64,000 nt of DNA from Psychrobacter sp. P2G3 (GTDB taxonomy: Bacteria; Pseudomonadota; Gammaproteobacteria; Pseudomonadales; Moraxellaceae), in assembly GCF_001593285.1 (NCBI RefSeq), contig NZ_CP012529.1, forward strand, positions 868,001-932,000, written 5' to 3'. The position numbers and the translations under genes are program-made. Each line of letters starts with the position of its first letter. Position 1 is the first letter of the stretch. The notes under the pieces were generated by a model. The model ran no database searches, had not been told where the DNA came from, and saw only the letters and a list, made by a program, of their open reading frames with translations. Positions 45,679 to 54,302 of this stretch are shown piece by piece.

Positions 45679-45983
45679 TCAGTCAGACAAAATAACAGTT
45701 CTGAAAAGTAACAGGATTATTACAGGTTAATAACTAATTATTAATATAAGTAACAATAATAGTAACACTACGCGTACAAATGAAATCTAATATTTAAGGT
45801 AGGCTGTAGGGATATTGTCAGCTTGAGGTATACCAATGAGTATGCAGCGCTGACGATTGAGGATTATTATTAAGCAGTTATTATTTGTTAATATACTGAA
45901 AATTGTTATTGCATGTCTTATTTGCTATCTATAAAATAGCGCAATCATGTATTCTGACATGCACCATTTACAAGAGGTTTATT
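45679..45983. other. AT-rich gap before the Ala-rich lipoprotein gene
   Basis: No gene or RNA was recognised and there is no clear terminator directly after pgk. The frame of the lipoprotein gene stays open to 45903 without protein-like sequence. Confidence 0.35.
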
Positions 45984-46370
45984 ATGTTAAAACGTCATTT
46001 GTTACTTGCTAGCGTACTTGCTGGTACTTTTGCAGTCACTGCATGTAGCCAACAAACTGAAGACCAAACCGAAGCTGCTGTTGAGTCTGCTGGCGATGAT
46101 GCCGCTGCTAACACTGAAGAAGCTGCTGCTAACACTGAAGCTGCTGCTCAAGAAGCTGAAGTTGCTGCTCAAGAAGCTGGTACTGAAGTTGCTGAGAGTG
46201 CTGAAACTGCTGGTGCTGCCGCTACAAATGCGCTAGAAAATACTGGTGATGCTATCGCTGAAGGTACTAACAAAGCTGTTGAAGGTACTGCTTCAGCTGT
46301 TGCTGATGGTGCTAACGCTGTTGCTGATGGCGCGAACGATATTGCTGTTGATGCAGAGCAACAATACTAA
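45984..46370 (+). CDS. Small Ala/Glu-rich lipoprotein
   Basis: A lipoprotein signal peptide (MLKRHLLLASVLAGTFAVTAC) ends in lipobox VTAC with Cys21. The remaining 107 residues are nearly all Ala, Glu, Thr, Asn, Gly and Val in repeating units such as EEAAANTEAAAQEAEVAAQEAG and, near the end, AVADGANAVADGAND. The composition suggests a long amphipathic helix lying along the cell envelope, similar in kind to other alanine-rich Lpp- or LEA-like proteins. No family is recognised. The ATG follows AGAGG. A terminator comes after. High expression is plausible but unproven. Confidence 0.75.
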   Translation: MLKRHLLLASVLAGTFAVTACSQQTEDQTEAAVESAGDDAAANTEEAAANTEAAAQEAEVAAQEAGTEVAESAETAGAAATNALENTGDAIAEGTNKAVEGTASAVADGANAVADGANDIAVDAEQQY

Positions 46371-46457
46371 GTAAATTAGCAGCTAGTTTATTTATGGATT
46401 ATTCATTGATAGGTAAGCCATTAAACTAGTAATTGCTTTATAAGCCTCCAGAATATT

Positions 46458-46488
46458 AAAAAGCCTTGATAATAATCAGGGCTTTTTT
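46458..46488 (+). terminator. Terminator after the Ala-rich lipoprotein gene
   Basis: AAAGCCTTGAT pairs with ATCAGGGCTTT (one G-U), with a short loop, then six T. Confidence 0.75.
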
Positions 46489-46603
46489 GCGTTTGCTATT
46501 TTAATTGTATCTTGCACAGTAGCTTAGCGTAGACGTTAACTGCTTATAGAACCTGCCAGACAGATAAATACTAATGCAACCGCTACGAGATGTAGGTAAA
46601 TTT

Positions 46604-46612
46604 TGCTATAAT
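46604..46612 (+). promoter_or_regulatory. Candidate extended -10 promoter for fba
   Basis: TGCTATAAT matches the extended -10 consensus TGnTATAAT exactly. No good -35 box lies 17 bp upstream, as is often tolerated in this promoter class. Confidence 0.45.
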
Positions 46613-46816
46613 CACCCCGCTATGATTTTGATTGCTATACATAGTTGTCATTATCTATACGCAAAGTCTATGTTTAATGCTAAATAACCATTAAGTCGAC
46701 ATTCACTTTTCGAAGCTAAATCTATTTTGTGACTTGCATATGCTTTTAGTAGCATGATGTTTTTGACAGTATTCAATAATAGTATCATTTTTTAAAAACC
46801 AACCAGAGAGCGTTTT

Positions 46817-47854
46817 ATGGCCTTAATTTCGTTACGTCAACTTTTAGATCATGCTGCTGAGCACAACTATGGTGTTCCCGCATTTAACGTAAATAACTTA
46901 GAGCAGATGCGAGCGATTATGATGGCGGCGGATGCTTGTGATTCACCTGTCATTGTACAAGCCAGTGCCGGTGCACGCAGTTATGCAGGGTCAGCTTTTC
47001 TACGTCATTTAATTATTGCTGCTATTGAAGAATGGCCACATATCCCAGTTGTCATGCACCAAGATCATGGTATGTCACTAGCTATTTGCCAACGCTCAAT
47101 CCAGCTTGGATTTTCATCAGTAATGATGGACGGCTCTTTAGGTGAAGATGGTAAAATGCCAATGGACTATGACTATAATGCTAGCGTTACGCGCGAAGTA
47201 GTCAAACTTGCACATGCTTGTGGTGTGTCTGTAGAAGGGGAAATTGGTTGCCTGGGCAGTCTCGAGACAGGTATGGCTGGTGAAGAAGACGGTTCTGGTG
47301 CAGAGGGAATTCTCGATCATGAGCAGCTGCTGACCAGTGCTGACGAAGCTGAGCAGTTCGTAAAAGACACCAATGTTGATGCCCTAGCGATTGCTATTGG
47401 TACTAGTCATGGTGCCTATAAATTCACACGTCCACCGACAGGCGATATCTTATCTATTGAGCGAGTAAAAGAGATTCACGCGCGTATTCCTAATACTCAT
47501 CTTGTCATGCATGGTTCTTCATCAGTACCCCAAGAGTGGCTAAAAGTCATTAATGAGCATGGTGGTGATATTGGCGAAACTTATGGTGTACCAGTTGAGC
47601 AAATCGTTGAAGCGATTAAGCATGGTGTACGCAAAGTAAACATCGATACTGATCTGCGTTTGGCATCAACAGGAGCTATCCGTCAGTTTTTAGCAGAGAA
47701 TCCTAGCGAGTTTGATCCGCGTAAATATTTCAAAGCTTCTATGGTGGCGATGTCAGATATCTGTACCAATCGCTTTGAAGCCTTTGGTTCTGCGGGTCAA
47801 GCGCATAAGATTCGTCCGATTAGCCTTGAAGGCATGGTTGATTTTTATCAGTAA
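46817..47854 (+). CDS. fba: Fructose-bisphosphate aldolase, class II
   Basis: Zinc-dependent aldolase that splits fructose 1,6-bisphosphate. Motifs are [18 protein letters not shown] near the N-terminus, the zinc-binding [63 protein letters not shown] and [13 protein letters not shown]. The 345-aa size and the EDG.. insert fit the subtype named for the Calvin cycle (CbbA-like), common in Moraxellaceae. It follows pgk in the same direction. Confidence 0.95.
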   Translation: MALISLRQLLDHAAEHNYGVPAFNVNNLEQMRAIMMAADACDSPVIVQASAGARSYAGSAFLRHLIIAAIEEWPHIPVVMHQDHGMSLAICQRSIQLGFSSVMMDGSLGEDGKMPMDYDYNASVTREVVKLAHACGVSVEGEIGCLGSLETGMAGEEDGSGAEGILDHEQLLTSADEAEQFVKDTNVDALAIAIGTSHGAYKFTRPPTGDILSIERVKEIHARIPNTHLVMHGSSSVPQEWLKVINEHGGDIGETYGVPVEQIVEAIKHGVRKVNIDTDLRLASTGAIRQFLAENPSEFDPRKYFKASMVAMSDICTNRFEAFGSAGQAHKIRPISLEGMVDFYQ

Positions 47855-47972
47855 GCGAACCTAATAAATAGTTTGGCTTGGGCTTCGTTTGAGGGGCATT
47901 GGGAATACTGTTTAGAATAATGCCTTTTGAGCGAAAGTCGCTTATTCGATTGTTAATGACAGGTGATGGATT

Positions 47973-48593
47973 ATGATTGGACTGATTACTGGACAGGTAC
48001 AATATTTAATGGCACCAACAGCTTGTATCATGACCACCTCCGGTGTAGGTTATGATATTGAGCTACCATTGCCATCATTTTGTCAGCTGCAGGTAGAGCA
48101 GCAAGCAAGTATTTGGACGCATTTTCATGTGCGTGAAGATGCTCAGCTGCTGTACGGGTTTATAGATCGTAAAGAGCGTGATGTCTTTCGGCAACTCATT
48201 AAAATTAATGGTGTTGGTGCTAAAATGGCGCTAGCGATGCTATCTGCTATGTCAGCGGCTGAGTTAAAAATGCATGTCGAGCAGGACTCGGAGGCAGCAC
48301 TTACTCGTATACCGGGTATTGGCAAAAAAACAGCACAACGCTTATTAATTGAGCTTAAAGATAAGCTGAAAAATATCGAAGTCGATAATAGTAATTTAGA
48401 GTTTGCTATTCAGCCAGTTGCTGTATCTCACGAAGGCAGTATCATTGCCGAAGTGGAAGGCGCATTGATAAGCTTGGGGTATAAAGAAAAAGAAGCTCAG
48501 CAAGCGATTAAAGCTGCTAAAAGTAATGGTGATGTTTTTGCTGACACGCAAGGCTTATTAAAGGCGACCCTGCAGCAATTATCTGGTTTCTAA
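47973..48593 (+). CDS. ruvA: Holliday junction DNA helicase subunit RuvA
   Basis: RuvA tetramers bind four-way junctions and load RuvB. The OB-fold MIGLITGQVQYLMAPTACIMTTSGVGYDIELPLPSF starts the protein, two helix-hairpin-helix motifs follow (INGVGAKMALAMLS and IPGIGKKTAQRLLIELKDKL), and the C-terminal RuvB-contact domain is EVEGALISLGYKEKEAQQAIKAA. Length 206 aa is standard. Unlike the usual overlapping ruvAB arrangement, a terminator and a repeat element lie between it and ruvB. Confidence 0.96.
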   Translation: MIGLITGQVQYLMAPTACIMTTSGVGYDIELPLPSFCQLQVEQQASIWTHFHVREDAQLLYGFIDRKERDVFRQLIKINGVGAKMALAMLSAMSAAELKMHVEQDSEAALTRIPGIGKKTAQRLLIELKDKLKNIEVDNSNLEFAIQPVAVSHEGSIIAEVEGALISLGYKEKEAQQAIKAAKSNGDVFADTQGLLKATLQQLSGF

Positions 48594-48643
48594 GCTAATT
48601 TGTTCAGATTTAATATTATTATAGTTAATCTATAAACACTTTT

Positions 48644-48676
48644 AAGTAAGCGACACTAGTTGTCGCTTACTTTTGT
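48644..48676 (+). terminator. Terminator directly after ruvA
   Basis: AAGTAAGCGAC/GTCGCTTACTT perfect arms around a short loop, then a T-rich stretch. It would separate ruvA and ruvB transcription. Confidence 0.75.
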
Positions 48677-48740
48677 TTTAATGCTTAGTTTAAGACGTTT
48701 TGCATGACTTATCCGCTAGGTTTGGTTATGCTGTTTATTG

Positions 48741-49005
48741 GGGCGTGTTGAACATTCGACCGTGGCACTGACAGAGACTATTTTTTAGTCGATTCTAGAT
48801 TAAAAATATCTAGTTTAGTCATTCTAAGCGGATCTTTTTAATGACGAATTGACAAAAAAGAGTCCTGTCCTTACAGGCTGATGCCAAAATTGCTCCATAC
48901 TGTGTTGCAAATCTAGCTAAGGCACCTGCATTATCTTCGATTTGCGCCTTGTCTGAAACAATTTTAGCTATCAGCAGTGCCGACTTGCGAATGTTCAACA
49001 CGCCC
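48741..49005. mobile_element. 265-bp MITE-like element with perfect 18-bp terminal inverted repeats
   Basis: The ends are GGGCGTGTTGAACATTCG (48741-48758) and its exact complement (48988-49005). Similarity continues inward: both ends are followed within a few bases by GGCACTG. No transposase fits inside 265 bp, so this is a non-autonomous element or a small dispersed repeat. No convincing target-site duplication is visible: the flanks are TTATTG and TGATTT. Short palindromes lie internally at about 48777-48820. A 60-codon open frame occupies most of the minus strand. Confidence 0.7.
48819..49001 (-). CDS. 60-codon frame inside the repeat element
   Basis: A frame starts at a GTG that lies within the terminal inverted repeat and runs 60 codons, reading VLNIRKSALLIAKIVSDKAQ, then a short acidic stretch, then ALARFATQYGAILASACKDR and a basic end. 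No transposase motif (DDE/DDD) is visible and there is no clear ribosome-binding site. It may be a spurious frame conserved only because the element is repeated, or a degraded piece of a former protein. Confidence 0.25.
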   Translation of the reverse strand: MLNIRKSALLIAKIVSDKAQIEDNAGALARFATQYGAILASACKDRTLFCQFVIKKIRLE

Positions 49006-49035
49006 TGATTTTACATTGTTTATTTCCTTAATATA

Positions 49036-50028
49036 ATGATAAAACCTATGATGCAAGACCGCTTAATTAATCCGCTACAAGGAGCAGATGATGCTCCGGA
49101 TAGCAATATTCGCCCTGCATTGCTGTCTGAATATATTGGTCAGCCGGTCGTGCGTGAGCAGATGGAAGTCTTTATTGGTGCAGCGCGAGGTCGTGATGAG
49201 GCGCTGGATCACACTTTAATTTTTGGTCCACCCGGTTTGGGTAAGACTACGCTTGCCAATATTATTGCTCGCGAAATGGGCGGTAATCTGCGTTCAACAT
49301 CAGGGCCTGTGCTTGAGCGTCCAGGTGATTTGGCGGCCATGCTGACCAATTTAGAAGCGGGTGATGTGTTATTTATCGATGAAATTCACCGTTTGAGTTC
49401 GGTCATCGAAGAGATACTTTATCCAGCAATGGAAGATTTTCAGCTCGATATTATGATTGGCGAAGGGCCTGCAGCACGCTCTATCAAGCTTGATCTGCCA
49501 CCGTTTACTTTGGTTGCGGCAACCACACGAGCAGGATTATTGACCTCGCCACTGCGGGATCGTTTTGGTATCGTCCAGCGTCTTGAGTTCTATAATATTG
49601 CTGATTTGACGACCATTGTTACGAGAGCAGCGCGTCTAATGCGAGTGCCAATGAGTGGAGATGGCGCTATCGAGATTGCTCGCCGGGCTCGAGGTACACC
49701 AAGGATTGCTAACCGTTTGCTACGCCGAGTCCGTGACTATGCTGAAGTTAGAGGGGATGGCAGTATAGATGGGATGATTGCTGCCAGTGCACTTGATATG
49801 CTGGCAGTCGATAGACGCGGCCTAGATCATCTTGATAGACGTTATATTGAAATCTTGCATGAACGTTTTGATGGTGGTCCAGCTGGCGTTGAAGCGATAG
49901 CGGCAGCGATGGCCGAAGATCGTGGCACACTTGAAGATGTGATTGAGCCATATTTGATTCAGCAAGGCTATGTATTACGCACAGCGCGTGGTCGCGTATT
50001 AACGCAAATGGCGATTGATCAGATGTAA
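49036..50028 (+). CDS. ruvB: Holliday junction helicase motor subunit RuvB
   Basis: AAA+ ATPase that drives branch migration with RuvA. The N-terminal [12 protein letters not shown]-type segment ([19 protein letters not shown]), Walker [12 protein letters not shown], Walker B FIDEIHRL, the sensor GATTRAG-type motif ([18 protein letters not shown]) and the C-terminal winged helix ([19 protein letters not shown]) are all present. Length is 330 aa. The start is uncertain: ATGs at 49036, 49048 and 49051 all lack a good ribosome-binding site, perhaps because the repeat element is inserted only 31 bp upstream. Confidence 0.95.
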   Translation: MIKPMMQDRLINPLQGADDAPDSNIRPALLSEYIGQPVVREQMEVFIGAARGRDEALDHTLIFGPPGLGKTTLANIIAREMGGNLRSTSGPVLERPGDLAAMLTNLEAGDVLFIDEIHRLSSVIEEILYPAMEDFQLDIMIGEGPAARSIKLDLPPFTLVAATTRAGLLTSPLRDRFGIVQRLEFYNIADLTTIVTRAARLMRVPMSGDGAIEIARRARGTPRIANRLLRRVRDYAEVRGDGSIDGMIAASALDMLAVDRRGLDHLDRRYIEILHERFDGGPAGVEAIAAAMAEDRGTLEDVIEPYLIQQGYVLRTARGRVLTQMAIDQM

Positions 50029-50070
50029 TGATTAATTAGATGTAATATAGTTAATTTGGCTTGCTCAATT

Positions 50071-50114
50071 AAAAATGTGCCTACTTTATCAATTTAAAGT
50101 AGGCGCATTTTTTT
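50071..50114. terminator. Terminator between convergent ruvB and the flavoprotein gene
   Basis: AAAAATGTGCCTACTTTA pairs with TAAAGTAGGCGCATTTTT, one mismatch, with A- and T-runs on both sides. Confidence 0.85.
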
Positions 50115-50126
50115 GTCCTAGTTTAT

Positions 50127-51569
50127 TTATGCTTCTACTACTTCTTGTGTTTCTACTATTAAAGGTTGAGGCCATATTTTACCGGGATTTAGGATGTTAT
50201 TGGGATCAAGAGCGGATTTTATGGCTTGCATTAGCGGTATGGCGTTGCCGTGTTCTTGATCCATATATTTCTGCTTACCTTGCCCGATTCCATGCTCACC
50301 AGTGCAGGTGCCATCCATCTCGATAGCACGCGTGGCTAGACGTCCGATAATATCTTCAGCCTTTGCAACTTCTACTGGATCATCGGCATTAACCAATAAT
50401 AAGACATGGAAATTGCCATCACCGACATGACCGACCATAGGGCCAATCATCCCAGCGTCTTCAATATCTTTTGCGGTGGCGCTGACGCATTCAGCTAAGC
50501 GTGAAATAGGGACACAGGCATCAGTAGACAGAGCTTTGGCTTCTGGGCGTAAAGCTGAGCTGGCATGATAAGCATTATGACGCGCTTGCCACAGACGTTT
50601 GCGCTCAGCTTCATTGGTATCCCAAACAAAGTCCGTACCACCGAACTCTTCGATAATATCGTTAAAGGTTTGTGCTTGTTCACGTACACCCGCTTCAGTA
50701 CCATGAAACTCTACAAATAGCGTTGGCGTCTCAAGTAAATCAAGGTTTGCGTACTGATTACAGGCTTTTATCTGCAAGGCATCAAGTAATTCAATCCGCG
50801 CGATAGGCAGGCACATCTGGATGGTGAGCATCACGGCCTGACAGGCGTCTTCAATTGTTGGAAAATGACAGAGTCCGCTACCGATGCTTTCACTAAGCCC
50901 AAACAATTTGAGCGTGACTTCAGTGACGATACCAAGCGTACCTTCAGAGCCTATCATCAAGCGTGTCAAGTCATAACCTGCGGCAGACTTTTTAGCACGC
51001 GTGCCTGTTCGAACAATCTCTCCAGTCGCTGTAACGACTTCGAGCGCGAGCACTACATCTTTCATCGTGCCATAGCGTACTGCGTTAGTGCCTGAGGCGC
51101 GGGTCGCAACCATACCACCAATACTAGCATTAGCACCTGGGTCTATAGGGAAAAATAAGCCTGTATCACGTAAATAATGATTCAGCTGCTCACGCGTGAC
51201 CCCAGGCTGTACGGTAACGGTCAAATCTTCATTATTGACTTGCAAAATAGCGTCCAGCGCATGCATATCGATGGTGAGTCCACCATAAGGGGCGTTTAGT
51301 TGACCCTCAAGTGAAGAGCCAATACCAAAAGCGATCACTGGCATTTTATGTTGATTGCAAATCGCTACCGCTTTAGCAACGTCATGTTTATCATGAGCCG
51401 TCAACACGGCATCTGGTGGCTGGTTAGCAAGCCATGTCATCGTATGTCCATGTTGTTCACGAACAGTCAGATTGACACTGAGCTGCTCACCAAACTGAGC
51501 TTGCAGCTCAGCAATAGCCGCGCTGTGATCCGGTTTAATCGGTATAGTATTAACTTGAGAGTGGGGCAT
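50127..51569 (-). CDS. FAD-linked oxidase, D-lactate dehydrogenase (cytochrome) type
   Basis: Flavoprotein of the GlcD/DLD family that oxidises a 2-hydroxy acid and passes electrons to the respiratory chain. The FAD-binding domain (PF01565 type) has PVIAFGIGSSLEGQLNAPYGGLTIDM, TVQPGVTREQLNHYL, FPIDPGANASIGGMVATRASGTNAVRYGTMKD and LIGSEGTLGIVTEVTLKLF-like MIGSEGTLG. The C-terminal oxidase domain ends with GTCTGEHGIGQGKQKYM. At 480 aa it agrees with bacterial D-lactate dehydrogenases; glycolate oxidase GlcD is less likely because no glcE or glcF is adjacent. It is monocistronic. Confidence 0.85.
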   Translation of the reverse strand: MPHSQVNTIPIKPDHSAAIAELQAQFGEQLSVNLTVREQHGHTMTWLANQPPDAVLTAHDKHDVAKAVAICNQHKMPVIAFGIGSSLEGQLNAPYGGLTIDMHALDAILQVNNEDLTVTVQPGVTREQLNHYLRDTGLFFPIDPGANASIGGMVATRASGTNAVRYGTMKDVVLALEVVTATGEIVRTGTRAKKSAAGYDLTRLMIGSEGTLGIVTEVTLKLFGLSESIGSGLCHFPTIEDACQAVMLTIQMCLPIARIELLDALQIKACNQYANLDLLETPTLFVEFHGTEAGVREQAQTFNDIIEEFGGTDFVWDTNEAERKRLWQARHNAYHASSALRPEAKALSTDACVPISRLAECVSATAKDIEDAGMIGPMVGHVGDGNFHVLLLVNADDPVEVAKAEDIIGRLATRAIEMDGTCTGEHGIGQGKQKYMDQEHGNAIPLMQAIKSALDPNNILNPGKIWPQPLIVETQEVVEA

Positions 51570-51759
51570 AGATAATCCCTATCAATAGAGCAGATTGAAT
51601 TAAATAAGGTTTTGAATAAGAGATATTAAAATCAGCTAAGCAAGCCAGCTAAGCAAATAAGCTGAGACGAATGCTCAATAGCTGAGTAACCGCATACTCA
51701 TGCTATAAGCATACGTCTAATGAGCTATGGTTGTATACGAGAATATTTTTTTAATAGCT

Positions 51760-53421
51760 TTAAGCTAGGATGCGCCAAACAACTGCTAGCATTGCTAAAA
51801 CATAAAAGACAGGTGATAACCAGCCAACTACTTGCGTTGCGATGGCAATAAATAGGCCAAATCCTGCTAATGCTAACCAATCACGGCGACGGTCATTGAG
51901 CATATCTGCACGTATCTGCTGAATCTCACGCAACTGACTATCTTGACGTGAGCCTTGTGAAGCTAGGCTTTGCAGACCTTGATCTAGTAGTTTTGGAATA
52001 TCAGTACTGGATAATAAAATCTCTGGTAGCTGTGCGCGGAGCTGTTGGAAGTTGCGCATAGGGTCAAGCTGTTCTTTGATCCAGCTGCTCAGGATAGGCT
52101 TAGCCAGTGACCAAATATCCAAATCCGGATACAAATCACGACCAAGGCCTTCAACGTGTACCAATGTTTTTAGAAGGAGCATGAGCTGAGGAGGGATACT
52201 CATATGATGGCGACGGGCAATATCTAAAATTTGCATCAAGACGCCAGCAAAATCGATCTCATTGATAGACTTTTGCAGCATCGGGCCAACGGTGCGCTTC
52301 ATGTCACGCATCAAGGTATGTTTATCAGTATTCGGTGGGATCCATCCAGCACGGCTGACGATATCAACCATAGCAGTGAAGTTGTTGTTCATCACTGCTA
52401 ACAGCATGCGCGCTACAATCAGTTGGTCATCTTTTGATAAGGTGCCCATGATGGCGCAATCAAGACCAATATAGCGGGGCTCATGGCCGAGATTGACCGC
52501 TTGCGTATGACTGTCTAGCGTCTTAACAGGCGGGGTCTCTACGAATACATTACCCGGATGCATATCGGCATGAAAGAAGTTATCACGAAAGACTTGGGTG
52601 AAAAATATCGTGAGGCCTTTTTCTGCTAATGCTGCTCGATCATAGCCTAGCTGATCAAATATATGAATTTGTGAGATCGGTACGCCTTGAATGCGCTCCA
52701 TGACCATGACGTTTTTGGCCGCGTCATAGACCTCAGGCACATACATCAATGCAGAACCCAAAAAGTTGTTACGCATTTGGGTGGTATTATCTGCCTCTAA
52801 AGTTAAATCCAGCTCGTTGAGCATGACTTGCCGATAGTCTTCAACGATATCGATGATATGTATCGCACGTGCCGCTTCAATTCGTGCCGATGCCCAATTA
52901 GCAAGTTCACGCAGCAGCTCAAAGTCTGAAATGATAGTAGTGCGGATATCAGGGCGGACGACCTTTACCACGACTTCACGGCCATCTGTCAGTGCAGCGG
53001 TATGCACTTGAGCAATGGAGGCAGCAGCTAAGGGCTTGACATCAAAGCGCGCAAATAGCGCCTCAATAGACTGACCAAGACCATGTTTTGTATCTTGAAT
53101 TTGAGCGATGGCAGTATCAGCGTCAAAGGGTTTTACTTTATCTTGCAATTGAACAAGTTGTTCGATAATTTCAGGTGGCACTAAATCGCGACGAGTAGAG
53201 AGGAGCTGACCGAGTTTTAAAAATAGCGTACCCATATCCTCTAGCGCATATTTCACCGCATTTGGCTGGTGCTTTTTGCCCCAAGCAGATGGATGCATAC
53301 GAATTAAGCGCACAAGAGGCTGTAATTGCGGAGACTCTTCAACGGTAAAATGAGTATCTATGCGGTAGCTTGCAGCGATACGCCAAAGCTCAAGTAAACG
53401 GGCGCGATGAGATAATAGCAT
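51760..53421 (-). CDS. ubiB: Ubiquinone biosynthesis protein UbiB (ABC1/ADCK-type)
   Basis: Atypical kinase-like ATPase needed for ubiquinone synthesis. The KxGQ motif appears in LFLKLGQLLSTRRDLVP near residue 70, the Ala-rich loop is AAASIAQVHTAAL, VKVVRP carries the lysine, and DNFFHADMHPGNVFV resembles the catalytic loop. Two C-terminal transmembrane helices (WLALAGFGLFIAIATQVVGWLSPVFYVLAMLAVVWRIL) anchor it. Length is 553 aa. It is last in the ubiE-ubiJ-ubiB order, the same as in E. coli. Confidence 0.95.
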   Translation of the reverse strand: MLLSHRARLLELWRIAASYRIDTHFTVEESPQLQPLVRLIRMHPSAWGKKHQPNAVKYALEDMGTLFLKLGQLLSTRRDLVPPEIIEQLVQLQDKVKPFDADTAIAQIQDTKHGLGQSIEALFARFDVKPLAAASIAQVHTAALTDGREVVVKVVRPDIRTTIISDFELLRELANWASARIEAARAIHIIDIVEDYRQVMLNELDLTLEADNTTQMRNNFLGSALMYVPEVYDAAKNVMVMERIQGVPISQIHIFDQLGYDRAALAEKGLTIFFTQVFRDNFFHADMHPGNVFVETPPVKTLDSHTQAVNLGHEPRYIGLDCAIMGTLSKDDQLIVARMLLAVMNNNFTAMVDIVSRAGWIPPNTDKHTLMRDMKRTVGPMLQKSINEIDFAGVLMQILDIARRHHMSIPPQLMLLLKTLVHVEGLGRDLYPDLDIWSLAKPILSSWIKEQLDPMRNFQQLRAQLPEILLSSTDIPKLLDQGLQSLASQGSRQDSQLREIQQIRADMLNDRRRDWLALAGFGLFIAIATQVVGWLSPVFYVLAMLAVVWRILA

Positions 53422-53506
53422 GGGTGATAATTACTCTAAATAGTTACTCTAAATAATAAGGCTAGATAAGGATACAGATGGATAAATGAGGCAAGATAAA
53501 TCATGC

Positions 53507-54214
53507 TCATCTATTGGTTAAGCGTGCTTGCTCAGCTTTAATCGCTGCTAGCCGTGCCTCTTCGCGCTCGACATCAGCCCGCAGCTTAAGGATTTGCTGT
53601 TTGAGACTATCCGCTTCTGCTTTTTCGGCAGGGTCAGAGGCGCTATTGCCCGCCACATCATTTGCCCAATCACTCACATCATCAAAGGCACGCTTGGCAG
53701 TATGGCGAAAGCTGCCTTTAAGATGAGATATAAGTAGCTGTAACTGGCTGGCCATTGGTTTGCCAATGAAAGGCTCGAGCTGACCGGCGATATCAGGATC
53801 AAATCCAGCAACCAGTTGTTTGAGCTGCATCAAAACCTTGTAGTCGCCATCAATGGGCAGATTGCCTTCAGCGCCGCGCATCAAGTTGAGTAGCTGTGCA
53901 GGATTTTCAACGTTGATAGTGCAGTCTGGACTACTATGACCAATACGCCCCATATGTATATCTGCTTGCTGACGCTCGTCAGAATTTCTGCCAACGCTTT
54001 GTCCACGTGGTTCAAACACACTATTAGCAGTAATAGGCTCAAAACGCAGATGCTCATGGTTGAATAGAATATCTAATTGTATCTTAGGCATCACCATATT
54101 TAACCGCAGCACTTTACCAGCAAGCGGTACAAGACCATCTTGAGTAATCTCATCGCTAGCAATAGCCATATTAATGAGCTTTTCGGCACTTGCCAAAAGT
54201 AATACCGTTAGCAT
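53507..54214 (-). CDS. ubiJ: Ubiquinone biosynthesis accessory factor UbiJ (SCP2 domain)
   Basis: Lipid-binding SCP2-type protein of the aerobic Ubi complex. The SCP2-like core spans residues about 15-125 (VLRLNMVMPKIQLDILFNHEHLRFEP ... CTINVENPAQLLNLMRGAEGNLPIDGDYKVLMQLKQLV). A C-terminal coiled coil follows (EADSLKQQILKLRADVEREEARLAAIKAEQARL), as in E. coli UbiJ. Length is 235 aa. The gene lies between ubiE and ubiB in the same direction, which confirms the assignment. Confidence 0.9.
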   Translation of the reverse strand: MLTVLLLASAEKLINMAIASDEITQDGLVPLAGKVLRLNMVMPKIQLDILFNHEHLRFEPITANSVFEPRGQSVGRNSDERQQADIHMGRIGHSSPDCTINVENPAQLLNLMRGAEGNLPIDGDYKVLMQLKQLVAGFDPDIAGQLEPFIGKPMASQLQLLISHLKGSFRHTAKRAFDDVSDWANDVAGNSASDPAEKAEADSLKQQILKLRADVEREEARLAAIKAEQARLTNR

Positions 54215-54302
54215 AATACTCTCACATATTTAAAATGATTATAGTCATGTTGCAGCATTGTCAGCACTGGTTTTAGTGTTGAGTTATATTGAACAGCATT
54301 TG

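Larger units (their letters stand above)
46371..46816. other. Intergenic gap before fba
   Basis: It contains the terminator at 46458-46488 and a candidate extended -10 promoter at 46604. No RNA gene was recognised. If the promoter is used, the fba leader is about 200 nt long. Confidence 0.4.

Noticed and set aside
46006-46236. Long Leu/Lys-rich open frame overlapping the Ala-rich lipoprotein gene
   Set aside because: It is a frame-shifted reading of repetitive Ala/Glu codons; the lipoprotein frame has a signal peptide, lipobox and ribosome-binding site.
48735-49011. Target-site duplication around the MITE-like element
   Set aside because: Flanks are TTATTG and TGATTT; only a TG dinucleotide is shared, which is not significant. 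TGTTTATT occurs on both sides but not adjacent to the ends.
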